Assembly (NCBI RefSeq): GCF_006120725.1
Contig: NZ_SWMU01000001.1
Location: 62,001-126,000 of the forward strand
Origin: Mesohalobacter halotolerans
GTDB lineage: Bacteria; Bacteroidota; Bacteroidia; Flavobacteriales; Flavobacteriaceae
Length of the DNA: 64,000 nucleotides
Reading direction: 5' to 3'
The stretch's first letter is position 1, and the number at the start of each line of letters is the position of its first letter. The notes under the pieces are model-generated. The model had not been told where the DNA came from. It saw nothing but the letters and a program-made list of their open reading frames with translations, and ran no database searches. Shown here piece by piece: positions 19,026 through 28,010 of this stretch. Position numbers and translations under genes: made by a program.

Positions 19026-19706
19026 ATGAGAGGAATCATCAAGTCTTCAATTGCCAGAAAAGTCGCTATGGCATTATCTGGTTTATTTTTAGTTGTGTTT
19101 TTGGCGCAACACTTTACCATCAATATTACTTCAGTAATTAGCCCAAATACCTTTAATGAATGGTCTCACTTTATGGGAACCAATGTTTTAGTTCAGGCCG
19201 TGTTGCAACCTATTTTGATTTTTGGGGTTGTATTTCACTTCGTTATGGGTTTTATTCTAGAATATCAAAACAGAAAAGCCAGAGGTGATGTTGGCTATTC
19301 TATATTTAGAGGGTCAGCAAACTCAAGCTGGTTCTCTAGAAATATGCTGATATCTGGAATTGTAATACTATTGTTTTTAGGATTACATTTTTATGATTTC
19401 TGGATTCCAGAGATTACAACCAAATATATCGAAGGCGATATGTCTGGTATGCACAATGGCGAATTCAGATATTATGAGGAAACCGTAGAAAAATTTGCCA
19501 ATGATCCCTATAGAACCGGTTTGTATGTTTTAGCTTTTGTATTTTTAATTTTTCATTTATTGCACGGATTTTCCTCTGCTTTTCAATCTGTGGGCTTCAA
19601 CAATAAATATTCAAAAGCCCTTAAAACTTTTACCAAAGCTTTTGCAATTGTTATTCCTCTTGGATTTGCTTTTATTGCTATTTTTCACTTCGTAACACAT
19701 TTATAA
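19026..19706 (+). CDS. sdhC: succinate dehydrogenase cytochrome b subunit (B type)
   Basis: This is the membrane anchor of succinate dehydrogenase/fumarate reductase (respiratory complex II). It has five hydrophobic helices and histidines in helices suited to ligate two hemes (AQHFTIN, GVVFHFVMG, GLHFYDF, FHLLHGFSSA), the pattern of the single-subunit di-heme (type B) anchor. A separate sdhD is therefore not expected and none is present. At 226 residues it has the usual length. It is the first gene of sdhCAB, 9 bp before sdhA, behind a clear promoter. Confidence 0.95.
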   Translation: MRGIIKSSIARKVAMALSGLFLVVFLAQHFTINITSVISPNTFNEWSHFMGTNVLVQAVLQPILIFGVVFHFVMGFILEYQNRKARGDVGYSIFRGSANSSWFSRNMLISGIVILLFLGLHFYDFWIPEITTKYIEGDMSGMHNGEFRYYEETVEKFANDPYRTGLYVLAFVFLIFHLLHGFSSAFQSVGFNNKYSKALKTFTKAFAIVIPLGFAFIAIFHFVTHL

Positions 19707-19715
19707 TTTTAGATT

Positions 19716-21719
19716 ATGTCAAAATTAGATGCCAAAATACCTGAAGGTCCACTCGCAGAAAAGTGGACAAAACATAAAAACGATATTAATCTGGTTAATC
19801 CCGCTAATAAGAGAAACATTGATATTATAGTTATAGGTACAGGTTTAGCTGGAGCTTCTGCAGCAGCTACGCTTGCAGAATTAGGTTATAATGTTAAAAC
19901 CTTTTGTTTTCAAGATTCGCCACGACGAGCACACTCCATTGCCGCTCAAGGCGGAATTAATGCTTCTAAAAACTATCAAGGTGACGGCGATTCTGACTAC
20001 AGGTTATTTTACGATACAGTAAAAGGCGGTGATTACCGCTCACGCGAGGCTAATGTCTATAGATTAGCTGAAGTTTCTGGCAATATCATTGACCAATGTG
20101 TTGCACAAGGGGTGCCATTTGCTAGAGAATATGGTGGTTTACTTGATAATCGTTCTTTTGGTGGTGTTTTGGTCTCTAGGACATTTTATGCCAAAGGTCA
20201 AACAGGACAACAACTTTTACTCGGTGCGTATTCTGCAATGAACAGACAAATTAACCGTGGAAAAATAAAATCTTACACCCGTCACGAAATGATGGATGTA
20301 GTGCTCATTGATGGTAAAGCAAGAGGCATCATTGCTCGAGATATGATTAGTGGTGAAATAGAGAGACATTCTGCTCATGCTGTGGTTTTAGCTTCAGGAG
20401 GTTATGGTAATGTTTTCTTTTTATCAACTAATGCTATGGGTAGTAATGTCACGGCCGCTTGGCGTGCACATAAAAAAGGTGCATTTTTTGCCAACCCTTG
20501 TTTCACGCAAATTCACCCGACTTGTATTCCTGTTTCTGGTGAATTACAATCTAAATTAACCTTGATGTCCGAGTCGTTAAGAAACGATGGACGAATTTGG
20601 GTGCCTGCTAAAAAAGAAGATGCTGAAGCTATACGCGCTGGAAAACTCAAACCTACTGAAATCCCCGAAGAAGATAGAGATTATTATCTTGAAAGACGTT
20701 ATCCGGCATTTGGAAATTTAGTCCCTCGTGATGTAGCTTCTAGAGCAGCTAAAGAACGCTGTGATGCTGGTTTTGGTGTGAATAAAACCGGTGAAGCTGT
20801 ATACTTGGATTTTGCAAGTGCCATTGAACGTTATGGTAAAGAAAAAGCCTTTAGTTCAGGTATAGAAAATCCAACTCAAGAGCAAATCAAAAAGTTTGGT
20901 GATGAAGCCATTGAAAATAAATATGGTAATTTATTTGAAATGTATGAAAAAATCATAGATCAAAACCCATATCAAACACCGATGATGATTTATCCTGCGG
21001 TGCATTACACTATGGGCGGTTTATGGGTAGATTATAACTTAATGACAACGATTCCAGGTTGTTATGCTACTGGAGAAGCCAACTTCTCTGATCATGGTGC
21101 TAATCGTCTAGGTGCCTCTGCATTAATGCAAGGCTTGGCAGATGGATATTTTGTTTTACCTTATACTATTGGAGATTATCTGTCTGATGATATTAGAACA
21201 GGACCTATCCCAACAGATCACGAAGCTTTTGATGAAGCTGAAAAAGCAATTAAAGATCAACTTCAAAAATTGGTCGATATCAAAGGAGATACACCTGTTG
21301 ATGATTTCCACAAAAAACTTGGAAAAATTATGTGGAATAAGTGTGGTATGGCTAGAAATGAAAAAGATTTAAAATCGGCTATTAATGAAATTGCGGAGCT
21401 CAGAGACGATTTTTATAAAAATGTAAGAGTGCCCGGTAAAGTCAGTGCCAAAAATGCTGAACTGGAAAAAGCCGCTCGTGTAGCTGATTTCTTAGAGTTA
21501 GGAGAATTGTTTGCGAAAGATGCATTACATAGAAATGAATCTTGCGGCGGTCACTTTAGAGATGAATACCAAACCCCTGAAGGTGAAGCTTTAAGAGATG
21601 ATGAAAACTTCAGATATGTCGCCGCATGGGAATACAAAGGAGAACCTAAAGACGCTGTTTTACATAAGGAAGAATTAATTTACGATAATATAGAACTCAA
21701 AACGAGAAGTTATAAATAA
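19716..21719 (+). CDS. sdhA: succinate dehydrogenase flavoprotein subunit
   Basis: SdhA oxidises succinate to fumarate on the cytoplasmic side, passing electrons to SdhB. The dinucleotide-binding motif [10 protein letters not shown] (about residues 41-50) is followed by HSIAAQGG, with His73 the expected site of covalent FAD attachment. The substrate-site elements HPTCIP and the active-site Arg region ([18 protein letters not shown]) are intact, as is the FAD-binding [15 protein letters not shown]. At 667 residues it is full length for the B-type enzyme. It sits between sdhC (9 bp) and sdhB (17 bp). Confidence 0.97.
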   Translation: MSKLDAKIPEGPLAEKWTKHKNDINLVNPANKRNIDIIVIGTGLAGASAAATLAELGYNVKTFCFQDSPRRAHSIAAQGGINASKNYQGDGDSDYRLFYDTVKGGDYRSREANVYRLAEVSGNIIDQCVAQGVPFAREYGGLLDNRSFGGVLVSRTFYAKGQTGQQLLLGAYSAMNRQINRGKIKSYTRHEMMDVVLIDGKARGIIARDMISGEIERHSAHAVVLASGGYGNVFFLSTNAMGSNVTAAWRAHKKGAFFANPCFTQIHPTCIPVSGELQSKLTLMSESLRNDGRIWVPAKKEDAEAIRAGKLKPTEIPEEDRDYYLERRYPAFGNLVPRDVASRAAKERCDAGFGVNKTGEAVYLDFASAIERYGKEKAFSSGIENPTQEQIKKFGDEAIENKYGNLFEMYEKIIDQNPYQTPMMIYPAVHYTMGGLWVDYNLMTTIPGCYATGEANFSDHGANRLGASALMQGLADGYFVLPYTIGDYLSDDIRTGPIPTDHEAFDEAEKAIKDQLQKLVDIKGDTPVDDFHKKLGKIMWNKCGMARNEKDLKSAINEIAELRDDFYKNVRVPGKVSAKNAELEKAARVADFLELGELFAKDALHRNESCGGHFRDEYQTPEGEALRDDENFRYVAAWEYKGEPKDAVLHKEELIYDNIELKTRSYK

Positions 21720-21736
21720 TAAAAAATTGTATTGAA

Positions 21737-22483
21737 ATGAAACTAACATTAAAAATTTGGAGACAAGAAGATGCAAATGCAAAGGGTCGTTTTGAGACCT
21801 ACAATATAGATGGCATTGAGGGAGATATGTCCTTCTTAGAAATGCTTGATGTTTTAAACGATGGTCTAGTAAGAGAAGGCAAAGAGCCTGTAGAATTTGA
21901 TCACGATTGTCGAGAAGGTATTTGTGGAACTTGCTCATTACAAATTAACGGCGAACCTCATGGTCCAGACAGAAGAATTACGACTTGTCAATTGCACATG
22001 CGTCGTTTTAACGATGGTGATACCATTGTTATTGAACCCTTTAGAGCAAGAGCCTTCCCTATTGTAAAAGACTTGATAGTAGACCGTTCTGCATTTGACA
22101 GAATACAACAAGCTGGCGGTTTTGTTTCTGTGAATACTTCTGGAAATACCATAGATGCTAATAGCACCCCTATCGAAAAAGAAAAAGCAGATATGTCTTT
22201 TGACGCTGCGACCTGTATAGGTTGTGGTGCATGTGTGGCCGCTTGTAAAAATGCTTCTGCGATGTTATTTACCTCTGCTAAAGTATCTCAGTTTGCTTTA
22301 TTGCCACAAGGTGAAGTTGAAGCCTCTGAGCGTGTGATGCATATGGTAGACCAGATGGATAAGGAAGGTTTCGGTAATTGCACCAATACCGGTGCTTGTG
22401 AAATAGAATGTCCAAAAGGCATTTCCCTTGAAAATATCGCCAGAATGAATCGTGAATATTTATCGGCTTCTGTGGCAGAGTAA
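21737..22483 (+). CDS. sdhB: succinate dehydrogenase iron-sulfur subunit
   Basis: SdhB relays electrons from FAD to the membrane quinone site. Three cluster motifs are visible: 2Fe-2S at Cys58, Cys63, Cys66 and Cys84 (CREGICGTC plus ITTC), then [11 protein letters not shown] and [12 protein letters not shown] for the 4Fe-4S and 3Fe-4S clusters. At 248 residues it is full length. It is the last gene of the operon. No hairpin followed by a T run is obvious right after the stop; the 244-bp gap downstream holds a structured dispersed repeat. Confidence 0.97.
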   Translation: MKLTLKIWRQEDANAKGRFETYNIDGIEGDMSFLEMLDVLNDGLVREGKEPVEFDHDCREGICGTCSLQINGEPHGPDRRITTCQLHMRRFNDGDTIVIEPFRARAFPIVKDLIVDRSAFDRIQQAGGFVSVNTSGNTIDANSTPIEKEKADMSFDAATCIGCGACVAACKNASAMLFTSAKVSQFALLPQGEVEASERVMHMVDQMDKEGFGNCTNTGACEIECPKGISLENIARMNREYLSASVAE

Positions 22484-22590
22484 TTTTAGTTTGAAAACTC
22501 ATTTTGACCTAAAAGATTTGTATTTAACTTAATATTTGAGGTTTTTAATTTAGTAATTTCTACAATAATTTTATGATTTTCTAACAACTC

Positions 22591-22703
22591 TGCGTTAGGG
22601 ATTTCTACCTAGGCAGACAGGGCAGTGGAAATCCTGTTGTGAGGTACGAACAAAAGATTGTAGTGGAAAGCCCGACGGAGCCCAAAGGCGAGGGAATACC
22701 CTA
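22591..22703. repeat. dispersed structured repeat with a 20-nt palindromic insert
   Basis: The gap between sdhB and the Sco gene carries a G+C-richer block with two related halves: AGGGATT...AGTGGAAATCCT (22597-22635) and AGATTGTAGTGGAAAGCCC (22655-22673). The first half is interrupted at 22604-22623 by 20 nt that match, in inverse orientation, the palindrome at 49732-49751. AGG-ATTTCT and GGAAATCCT can pair. No reading frame of note is present. From memory the wording resembles an intergenic repeat of Flavobacteriia; it might be a structured RNA, but that is not shown here. Confidence 0.5.
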
Positions 22704-22727
22704 AACCAAAAGTGCTACTGTTTGTAT

Positions 22728-23405
22728 TTAGTCTTTTTGGTATTCTTGTTTTAAAATCTTAATATCTTCAATAGCTTCTTCAATCTCGTCGGGATTAGTG
22801 CCGTCGTAGATACCACGGATACGTTTTTCTTTATCGATAAGCACAAAGTTTTCAGTATGCACCATATCATATTTACCGCCGTCGCCAGTGGTTTTTGTCG
22901 TGAAATATGATTGTCGTGCTAGTTTATAAATCTGTTTTTTATCACCTGTCACCAAATGCCACTTCCCTTTTATCGCGTGGTGTTCGTCAGCATAAGTTTT
23001 TAAACGCTCTACATCATCAATGTTTGGCGTTACCGAATGGGATAACAGCATCACTTCGTCATCGTCCTTAAACGCTTGTTGAATACGCTGCATATGTTCT
23101 GTCATAATTGGACATATGGTCTGGCATGTGGTAAAAAAGAAGTCAGTGATGTAGATTTTATCTTTAAAGTCAGCCTGAGATATCGTGTCGCCATATTGAT
23201 TGATTAGCTTAAAATCACTGATGCGGTGAAATTTACGAACCCGCTGCAAGGAAGAGTCCACCAATTCTTTGGTAAACTGATTGGGCTGATACACACGTAA
23301 TCGAGGTTCTGGCTTGTACAAATTATAAATAATAGTCACAATGATGACCGACAAGATGAATAGCACCACGGCAATAAACTTATATCTCGCAAAAAACTTG
23401 ATCAT
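22728..23405 (-). CDS. Sco1/SenC-family copper-binding thioredoxin-fold protein
   Basis: Sco proteins deliver copper or reducing power for CuA assembly of cytochrome c oxidase. An N-terminal membrane anchor (about residues 10-30) precedes a thioredoxin fold with the copper-binding pair Cys94 and Cys98 (TTCQTICPI) and the third ligand His near residue 182 (DMVHTENF). The length of 225 residues is typical. A -7 box TATCTTTG (minus strand, 23418-23425) lies 12 bp before the start; a good -33 is not evident. No oxidase genes are adjacent in the window. Confidence 0.92.
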   Translation of the reverse strand: MIKFFARYKFIAVVLFILSVIIVTIIYNLYKPEPRLRVYQPNQFTKELVDSSLQRVRKFHRISDFKLINQYGDTISQADFKDKIYITDFFFTTCQTICPIMTEHMQRIQQAFKDDDEVMLLSHSVTPNIDDVERLKTYADEHHAIKGKWHLVTGDKKQIYKLARQSYFTTKTTGDGGKYDMVHTENFVLIDKEKRIRGIYDGTNPDEIEEAIEDIKILKQEYQKD

Positions 23406-23555
23406 GCCATTTTTTTACAAAGATAACTATTGCTTGAGAGAGTGAGTCCGTTGAATATTCTCAATATTTTGTTAAGTTAAACATTTAAAAAAGGCATATT
23501 TTTTTATACAATTTTAAAAGTCTATTTTTGTCAACTTTTTGATATAAAAATTTTT

Positions 23556-24884
23556 ATGGAAACCTTTTGGATAAAAGCTGCTCAACTCATTTTAAGTTTA
23601 TCAATCCTTGTCGTCTTGCACGAATTGGGTCACTTTATACCGGCAAAACTGTTTAAAACTAAGGTTGAAAAGTTTTACCTCTTTTTTGATGTGAAGTTTT
23701 CTTTATTTAAAAAGAAAATTGGTGAGACGGTTTATGGCATTGGTTGGCTACCCCTTGGTGGTTATGTAAAAATTGCCGGAATGATAGATGAGAGTATGGA
23801 TAAAGAACAAATGGCCAAACCTCCACAACCTTGGGAGTTTAGAAGCAAACCGGCTTGGCAACGTCTTATTATCATGTTGGGTGGCGTGACAGTAAATATT
23901 ATCATTGGGATAGTGATTTACATTATGGTGCTTTTTGTTTGGGGCACAGATTATCTTCCAAAGGAAAATTTAAATAATGGTTTAGCAGTAAATGAAGTTT
24001 TATATGAATATGGTTTTCAAGATGGTGATATCATCCTGAGTATTGATGACGAACCTTTGAACAATCAACCTGAAGTCAATAAATATTTGATGTTGAGAAG
24101 TGTTGAAACGATTACCGTAGAGCATCAAGATGGAAGTATTGAAACTATTGACATCCCGGAAGATATTGGGAGTCAGCTCTTTCAAAAAGGTGTTATGGTT
24201 CCGTTTGGCCTTAAGTTAGAGCCGGTTATCGACTCCGTTCTACCCAATGAACCGGGAAAAATTGCTGGCTTAAAAAAAGGTGATAAAATGCTGGCCGTAG
24301 ATGGTCAACCTACGCCCTATTGGGATGATTTTACTAAAGCAGTCGCCGATGCAAAATCAGATACAATTCAATTGACTTATATGAATACCAACGAAGAAGA
24401 AGTCGATACTCAAATTATTTTAAATGAAGATAAGAAGATAGGTATTGCCGTCCAAAATTCACTTGCCGGGCAATTTGAACATAAAAACTATTCCTTGTCT
24501 GAGAGTTTTGCTTCTGGGTTTAGTTATGGCTACTGGACTTTAAGAGATTATATCGCTCAATTTAAATATGTATTTACTAAAAAAGGCGCGACTCAAGTTG
24601 GCGGTTTTGGAGCTATAGGAAGCCTCTTTCCTTCCGCATGGGACTGGCAATCCTTTTGGATGACTACAGCTTTTATATCTATAATTTTAGCTTTTATGAA
24701 CATTTTACCTATTCCTGCACTAGATGGCGGACATGTTGTCTTTTTGCTTTATGAAATGTTAAGCGGAAGAAAGCCAAACGAAAAAGTTTTGGAGTACGCA
24801 CAAATGATTGGGTTTTTCTTACTTATTGCATTAGTACTTTTTGCAAATGGTAATGATATCTATCGTTTTATTTTTGATAACTAA
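23556..24884 (+). CDS. rseP: RIP metalloprotease RseP (site-2 protease)
   Basis: RseP is an inner-membrane zinc protease that cleaves anti-sigma factors and signal-peptide remnants within the membrane. HELGH (residues 22-26) is the zinc site in helix 1; the third ligand motif is in NILPIPALDGGHVVF (about residue 388). PDZ sequence lies between (LNNGLAVNEVLYEYGFQDGD and a second copy near GKIAGLKKGDKML). At 442 residues it is full length. A -7 box TATTTTTG is seen at 23523-23530. The tRNA-Asn locus follows downstream. Confidence 0.95.
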   Translation: METFWIKAAQLILSLSILVVLHELGHFIPAKLFKTKVEKFYLFFDVKFSLFKKKIGETVYGIGWLPLGGYVKIAGMIDESMDKEQMAKPPQPWEFRSKPAWQRLIIMLGGVTVNIIIGIVIYIMVLFVWGTDYLPKENLNNGLAVNEVLYEYGFQDGDIILSIDDEPLNNQPEVNKYLMLRSVETITVEHQDGSIETIDIPEDIGSQLFQKGVMVPFGLKLEPVIDSVLPNEPGKIAGLKKGDKMLAVDGQPTPYWDDFTKAVADAKSDTIQLTYMNTNEEEVDTQIILNEDKKIGIAVQNSLAGQFEHKNYSLSESFASGFSYGYWTLRDYIAQFKYVFTKKGATQVGGFGAIGSLFPSAWDWQSFWMTTAFISIILAFMNILPIPALDGGHVVFLLYEMLSGRKPNEKVLEYAQMIGFFLLIALVLFANGNDIYRFIFDN

Positions 24885-24920
24885 AATGACATTATTTTTT
24901 CAAAAATTGAAAAATAAGTT

Positions 24921-24949
24921 TTTGATATTTAAAATTTAAATTATATTTG
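24921..24949 (+). promoter_or_regulatory. promoter driving the tRNA-Asn repeat array and tRNA-Asn
   Basis: TTTG (24921-24924) and TATATTTG (24942-24949) are 17 bp apart and match the Bacteroidota consensus. The predicted start falls just before the first tRNA-derived unit at 24962, so all three units should be on the same primary transcript as the tRNA. Confidence 0.75.
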
Positions 24950-24961
24950 CACTCGCAAAAT

Positions 24962-25210
24962 TCCTCCTTAGCTCAGTTAGTTAGAGTCCCGCACATGCGG
25001 GATTAATCAGAGGAGCTAATGAGATTGAAATAAAAGAGTTAAATTCCTCCTTAGCTCAGTTGGTTAGAGTCCCGCACATGCGGGATTAATCAGAGGAGCT
25101 AATGAGATTGAAATAAAAGAGTTAAATTCCTCCTTAGCTCAGTTGGTTAGAGTCCCGCACATGCGGGATTAATCAGAGGAGCTAATGAGATTGAAATAAA
25201 AGAGTTAAAT
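24962..25210 (+). repeat. three tandem 83-bp units derived from tRNA-Asn
   Basis: Units start at 24962, 25045 and 25128 and run without spacers into the intact tRNA at 25211. Each begins with the first 25 nt of tRNA-Asn (acceptor 5' strand and D arm), then has TCCCGCACATGCGGGA in place of the 5' half of the anticodon arm, then TTAATCAGAGG as in the tRNA, then GAGGAGC as at the tRNA 3' end, with the T arm missing, and finally an A+T-rich linker. Units 2 and 3 are identical. Unit 1 differs at 24979 (the D-loop GG is AG). CTCCTTAGCTC (24964-24974) can pair with GAGCTAATGAG (25013-25023) in 10 of 11 positions, enclosing the inner 6-bp hairpin, so each unit can fold into one long rod. Confidence 0.9.
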
Positions 25211-25284
25211 TCCTCCTTAGCTCAGTTGGTTAGAGCATCTGACTGTTAATCAGAGGGTCCAAGGTTCGAGTCCTTGAGGAGGAG
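25211..25284 (+). tRNA. tRNA-Asn (anticodon GTT)
   Basis: A complete cloverleaf is present: acceptor TCCTCCT/AGGAGGA with discriminator G, D arm GCTC/GAGC, anticodon stem TCTGA/TCAGA with loop CTGTTAA (anticodon GTT), and T arm CAAGG/CCTTG around TTCGAGT. The 3' CCA is not encoded (the DNA continues CAAAAA). It is preceded by three derived units and a promoter, and followed by a terminator. Confidence 0.97.
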
Positions 25285-25293
25285 CAAAAACAG

Positions 25294-25316
25294 CCTAGCA
25301 AAACGCTAGGTTTTTT
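25294..25316 (+). terminator. rho-independent terminator of tRNA-Asn
   Basis: CCTAGC (25294-25299) and GCTAGG (25305-25310) form a 6-bp stem with a 5-nt loop, followed by six T. It lies 10 bp past the tRNA end. Confidence 0.85.
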
Positions 25317-25325
25317 GCTTTGTAG

Positions 25326-25551
25326 ATGTTTTACGTTTATATTTTATTTTCTGAAAAGTTTGACAAATATTACGTCGGTTCTTCTCAAAATCCTTGGAAG
25401 AGACTACAAATACACAACACTTCAACATTTAATACATTTACCTCAAAATACAGACCTTGGGTGTTGAAAGCAGTTTTTAAAGCTGGCAAAACTCGTGGTA
25501 AAGCTGAAAAAATTGAATGTGCATCCCAAATTTATTGATGTAATTCGTTGA
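25326..25551 (+). pseudogene. GIY-YIG nuclease-like small protein, probably frameshifted
   Basis: The reading from 25326 gives MFYVYILFSEKFDKYYVGSS, then RLQIHNTSTFNTFTSKYRPW, a good match to the start of the single-domain GIY-YIG (UvrC N-terminal-like) family, with YVYI...YYVG as the GIY-YIG equivalent and the usual RPW. The frame stops after 70 residues (25538). Homologues continue with a Lys-rich helix and KFIxxxI. In the next frame KFIDVIR can be read at 25528-25548 before TGA, so about 14 bp seem to be missing near 25516-25525. It directly follows the tRNA terminator. A short functional product cannot be excluded. Confidence 0.5.
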
Positions 25552-25670
25552 GAGATTGATTCTTTCTTGCTTAAATCATAAAAATTTATTTTAAAATAAT
25601 AACTAAACAATTAAGCTTTTTTAACCTACTCACAATAAAAAATAATATTTTTGAACTTTAATTCAGTTTC

Positions 25671-26960
25671 ATGAAAAACGATAAAATTGCCATCATTGGT
25701 TTAGGCTATGTTGGATTGCCTTTAGCGCGTCTTTTTGCTACAAAATACAAAGTTTTTGGTTTTGATATTAATCCAACAAGAGTAGATTTGCTTAATTCTG
25801 GACACGACGACACTTTAGAGGTTGAAGATGACATTCTACAGAATGTTTTAATTCAAAAAAAAGATATAAACAAAGAAGAAGCCGGCTTATTTTGTACGAC
25901 TTCACTTTCAGATATTAAGTCCTGCAATATTTTTATTATTACCGTTCCTACACCTGTCGACAAAAACAACCGCCCCATCTTAACCCCGCTAATTAAAGCC
26001 TCGACAAGTGTTGCTCAAGTTCTTAAAAAAGGAGATGTTGTTATTTATGAGAGTACAGTGTATCCGGGGGCGACAGAAGATGAATGTGTCCCAGTTTTAG
26101 AACAACATTCTAATCTTAAATACAATGAAGATTTTTTTGTGGGGTATTCTCCAGAAAGGATAAATCCAGGTGATAAAAAACATACTGTAGAAAAAATACT
26201 AAAAGTCACCTCTGGCTCAACACCGAAAATTGGTGAAAAAATTGACAACTTATACAAAGAAGTTATTACGGCTGGTACACATTTAGCCCCAACTATTAAG
26301 GTTGCAGAAGCTGCCAAAGTCATAGAAAACTCCCAACGCGATATCAATATTGCTTTTGTCAACGAACTGGCTAAAATATTCAACCTTATGAATATCGATA
26401 CCAAAGCTGTTCTAGAGGCCGCTGGAACCAAATGGAATTTTTTACCCTTTAAACCTGGCCTTGTAGGCGGACACTGTATTGGTGTTGACCCCTACTATTT
26501 AGCTCAAAAGGCACAAGAAATAGGTTACCACCCAGAAATTATTTTAGCAGGAAGACGACTTAATGATTCAATGGGTGAATACGTTGCAAGTCAAGTGGTA
26601 AAACTTATGCTTAAAAATGATCTTAAAGTCAAAAGTGCAGATGTATTGGTTTTAGGGATAACTTTTAAAGAAAACTGTCCAGATGTTCGCAATACAAAAG
26701 TTGTTGATGTAGTAAAACAACTGCATGATTATGAAACGCAAGTGACAATATTTGATCCTTGGGCAAACCCTAAAGAAGTTAATCAAGAATATGGTTTAAA
26801 ATCTTACATGGAACTACCTCAAAAAAAGTTTGAAGCTATCGTACTCTGTGTCGCACACGAAAAGTTCAAAAAATTAAATTTTAATCAGCTGAAAAAACCT
26901 AATGCAGTAATTTACGACGTTAAAGGTGTTCTAGGTAATATCAGTGATGGGAAACTTTAA
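25671..26960 (+). CDS. UDP-N-acetyl-hexosamine dehydrogenase (nucleotide-sugar dehydrogenase)
   Basis: The enzyme oxidises a UDP-HexNAc at C6 to the uronic acid with two NAD+. The N-terminal Rossmann motif is [12 protein letters not shown]; the central helix carries [20 protein letters not shown]; the catalytic Cys lies in [16 protein letters not shown]; the C-terminal NAD-dependent domain has [17 protein letters not shown]. The pattern and following epimerase gene fit the WbpO/TviB group (UDP-GalNAc/GlcNAc dehydrogenase) rather than UDP-glucose dehydrogenase. It is the first gene of a six-gene surface-polysaccharide operon. A -7 box TATTTTTG is present at 25646-25653. Confidence 0.9.
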   Translation: MKNDKIAIIGLGYVGLPLARLFATKYKVFGFDINPTRVDLLNSGHDDTLEVEDDILQNVLIQKKDINKEEAGLFCTTSLSDIKSCNIFIITVPTPVDKNNRPILTPLIKASTSVAQVLKKGDVVIYESTVYPGATEDECVPVLEQHSNLKYNEDFFVGYSPERINPGDKKHTVEKILKVTSGSTPKIGEKIDNLYKEVITAGTHLAPTIKVAEAAKVIENSQRDINIAFVNELAKIFNLMNIDTKAVLEAAGTKWNFLPFKPGLVGGHCIGVDPYYLAQKAQEIGYHPEIILAGRRLNDSMGEYVASQVVKLMLKNDLKVKSADVLVLGITFKENCPDVRNTKVVDVVKQLHDYETQVTIFDPWANPKEVNQEYGLKSYMELPQKKFEAIVLCVAHEKFKKLNFNQLKKPNAVIYDVKGVLGNISDGKL

Positions 26961-26981
26961 ATACTAATACCATTGATCGAT

Positions 26982-27977
26982 ATGATAAACGACAAGATTG
27001 AAAAACTGCAAGGAAAAACCATACTCATTACCGGTGCTGCCGGATTTATTGGCTCTAATTTATGTGAGTTTCTATCAAATCATCATATCACTGTAAGAGG
27101 TATTGACAATTTTGCTACAGGGCACAGAAAAAATATTCAAAATTTAAAAGCACACAAAAATTTTGAGTTTATACAAGGAGACATTTGTAATTTAAAGGAC
27201 TGTCAATCAGCTTGTCAGGGCGTAGATTTTGTGCTCCATCAGGCCGCCTTGGGTTCTGTCCCTCGCTCTATTGAGGATCCTATTCGAACCAATGACGCCA
27301 ATATCAATGGCTTTTTAAATATGCTTGTGGCTTCAAAAGATCAAGGTGTACAACGCTTTGTTTACGCTGCGAGTTCGTCTACGTATGGAGATTCTAAATC
27401 GCTTCCTAAAGTTGAGCAAAATATTGGCAAACCTCTTTCGCCTTACGCCATAACAAAATATGTTAATGAATTATATGCTGATAATTTTAAACGCATATAT
27501 GATTTAGATAGCGTTGGTTTGAGATATTTCAATGTCTTTGGGAGAAAACAGGATCCCAATGGTGCTTATGCTGCCGTAATTCCAAAATTTGTGATTCAGT
27601 TGATGAAGCACCAAAGCCCAGTTATTAATGGCGATGGTACTTATTCTAGAGATTTCACCTATATTGATAATGTTATTCAAATGAATATTTTGGCTATTAC
27701 CACAGATCATGAAGACGCACTAAACCAAGTTTACAATACAGCTGTAGGAGATCGAACAACAATATTAGAAATGGCCAATTTGCTAAAAACCTATTTATCT
27801 GAATTTGATTCTAAAATTGCAGATATAAAAATCAAACACGGACCAAACCGAAAAGGCGACGTTCCTCATTCTTTAGCTTCAATAGAAAAAGCTCAAAAAT
27901 ACCTTGGTTATCAACCCAGTCACAAATTTAAAGAAGGCCTTCAAGAAGCTATAAAATGGTATTGGAAACACTATTAA
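26982..27977 (+). CDS. NAD-dependent epimerase, UDP-HexNAc(A) 4-epimerase type
   Basis: This is an extended short-chain dehydrogenase: NAD motif TGAAGFIGSNL, the catalytic Ser region ASSSTYGD, and the YxxxK pair in SPYAITKYVNELYA. WbpP/TviC-like proteins carry the VLHQAALGSVPRSIEDP segment seen here, so 4-epimerisation of UDP-GlcNAc/GalNAc or their uronic acids is the best guess. A TTG three codons upstream could be read, but the ATG at 26982 is preferred. It lies 21 bp after the dehydrogenase; together they supply a HexNAcA sugar donor. Confidence 0.87.
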   Translation: MINDKIEKLQGKTILITGAAGFIGSNLCEFLSNHHITVRGIDNFATGHRKNIQNLKAHKNFEFIQGDICNLKDCQSACQGVDFVLHQAALGSVPRSIEDPIRTNDANINGFLNMLVASKDQGVQRFVYAASSSTYGDSKSLPKVEQNIGKPLSPYAITKYVNELYADNFKRIYDLDSVGLRYFNVFGRKQDPNGAYAAVIPKFVIQLMKHQSPVINGDGTYSRDFTYIDNVIQMNILAITTDHEDALNQVYNTAVGDRTTILEMANLLKTYLSEFDSKIADIKIKHGPNRKGDVPHSLASIEKAQKYLGYQPSHKFKEGLQEAIKWYWKHY

Positions 27978-28010
27978 TACTTAAGATTAAAAATTTTTTA
28001 AAACAATTAA

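Noticed and set aside
19026-19706. A missing sdhD
   Set aside because: The single large anchor subunit with two heme-His pairs is the type B form, which does not need SdhD.
21675-22502. Long minus-strand frames over sdhA/sdhB
   Set aside because: They are shadows of strongly conserved plus-strand genes.
24962-25210. The three 83-bp repeats as a CRISPR array
   Set aside because: Units are contiguous, contain no unique spacers, and clearly derive from the adjacent tRNA-Asn; no cas genes are present.
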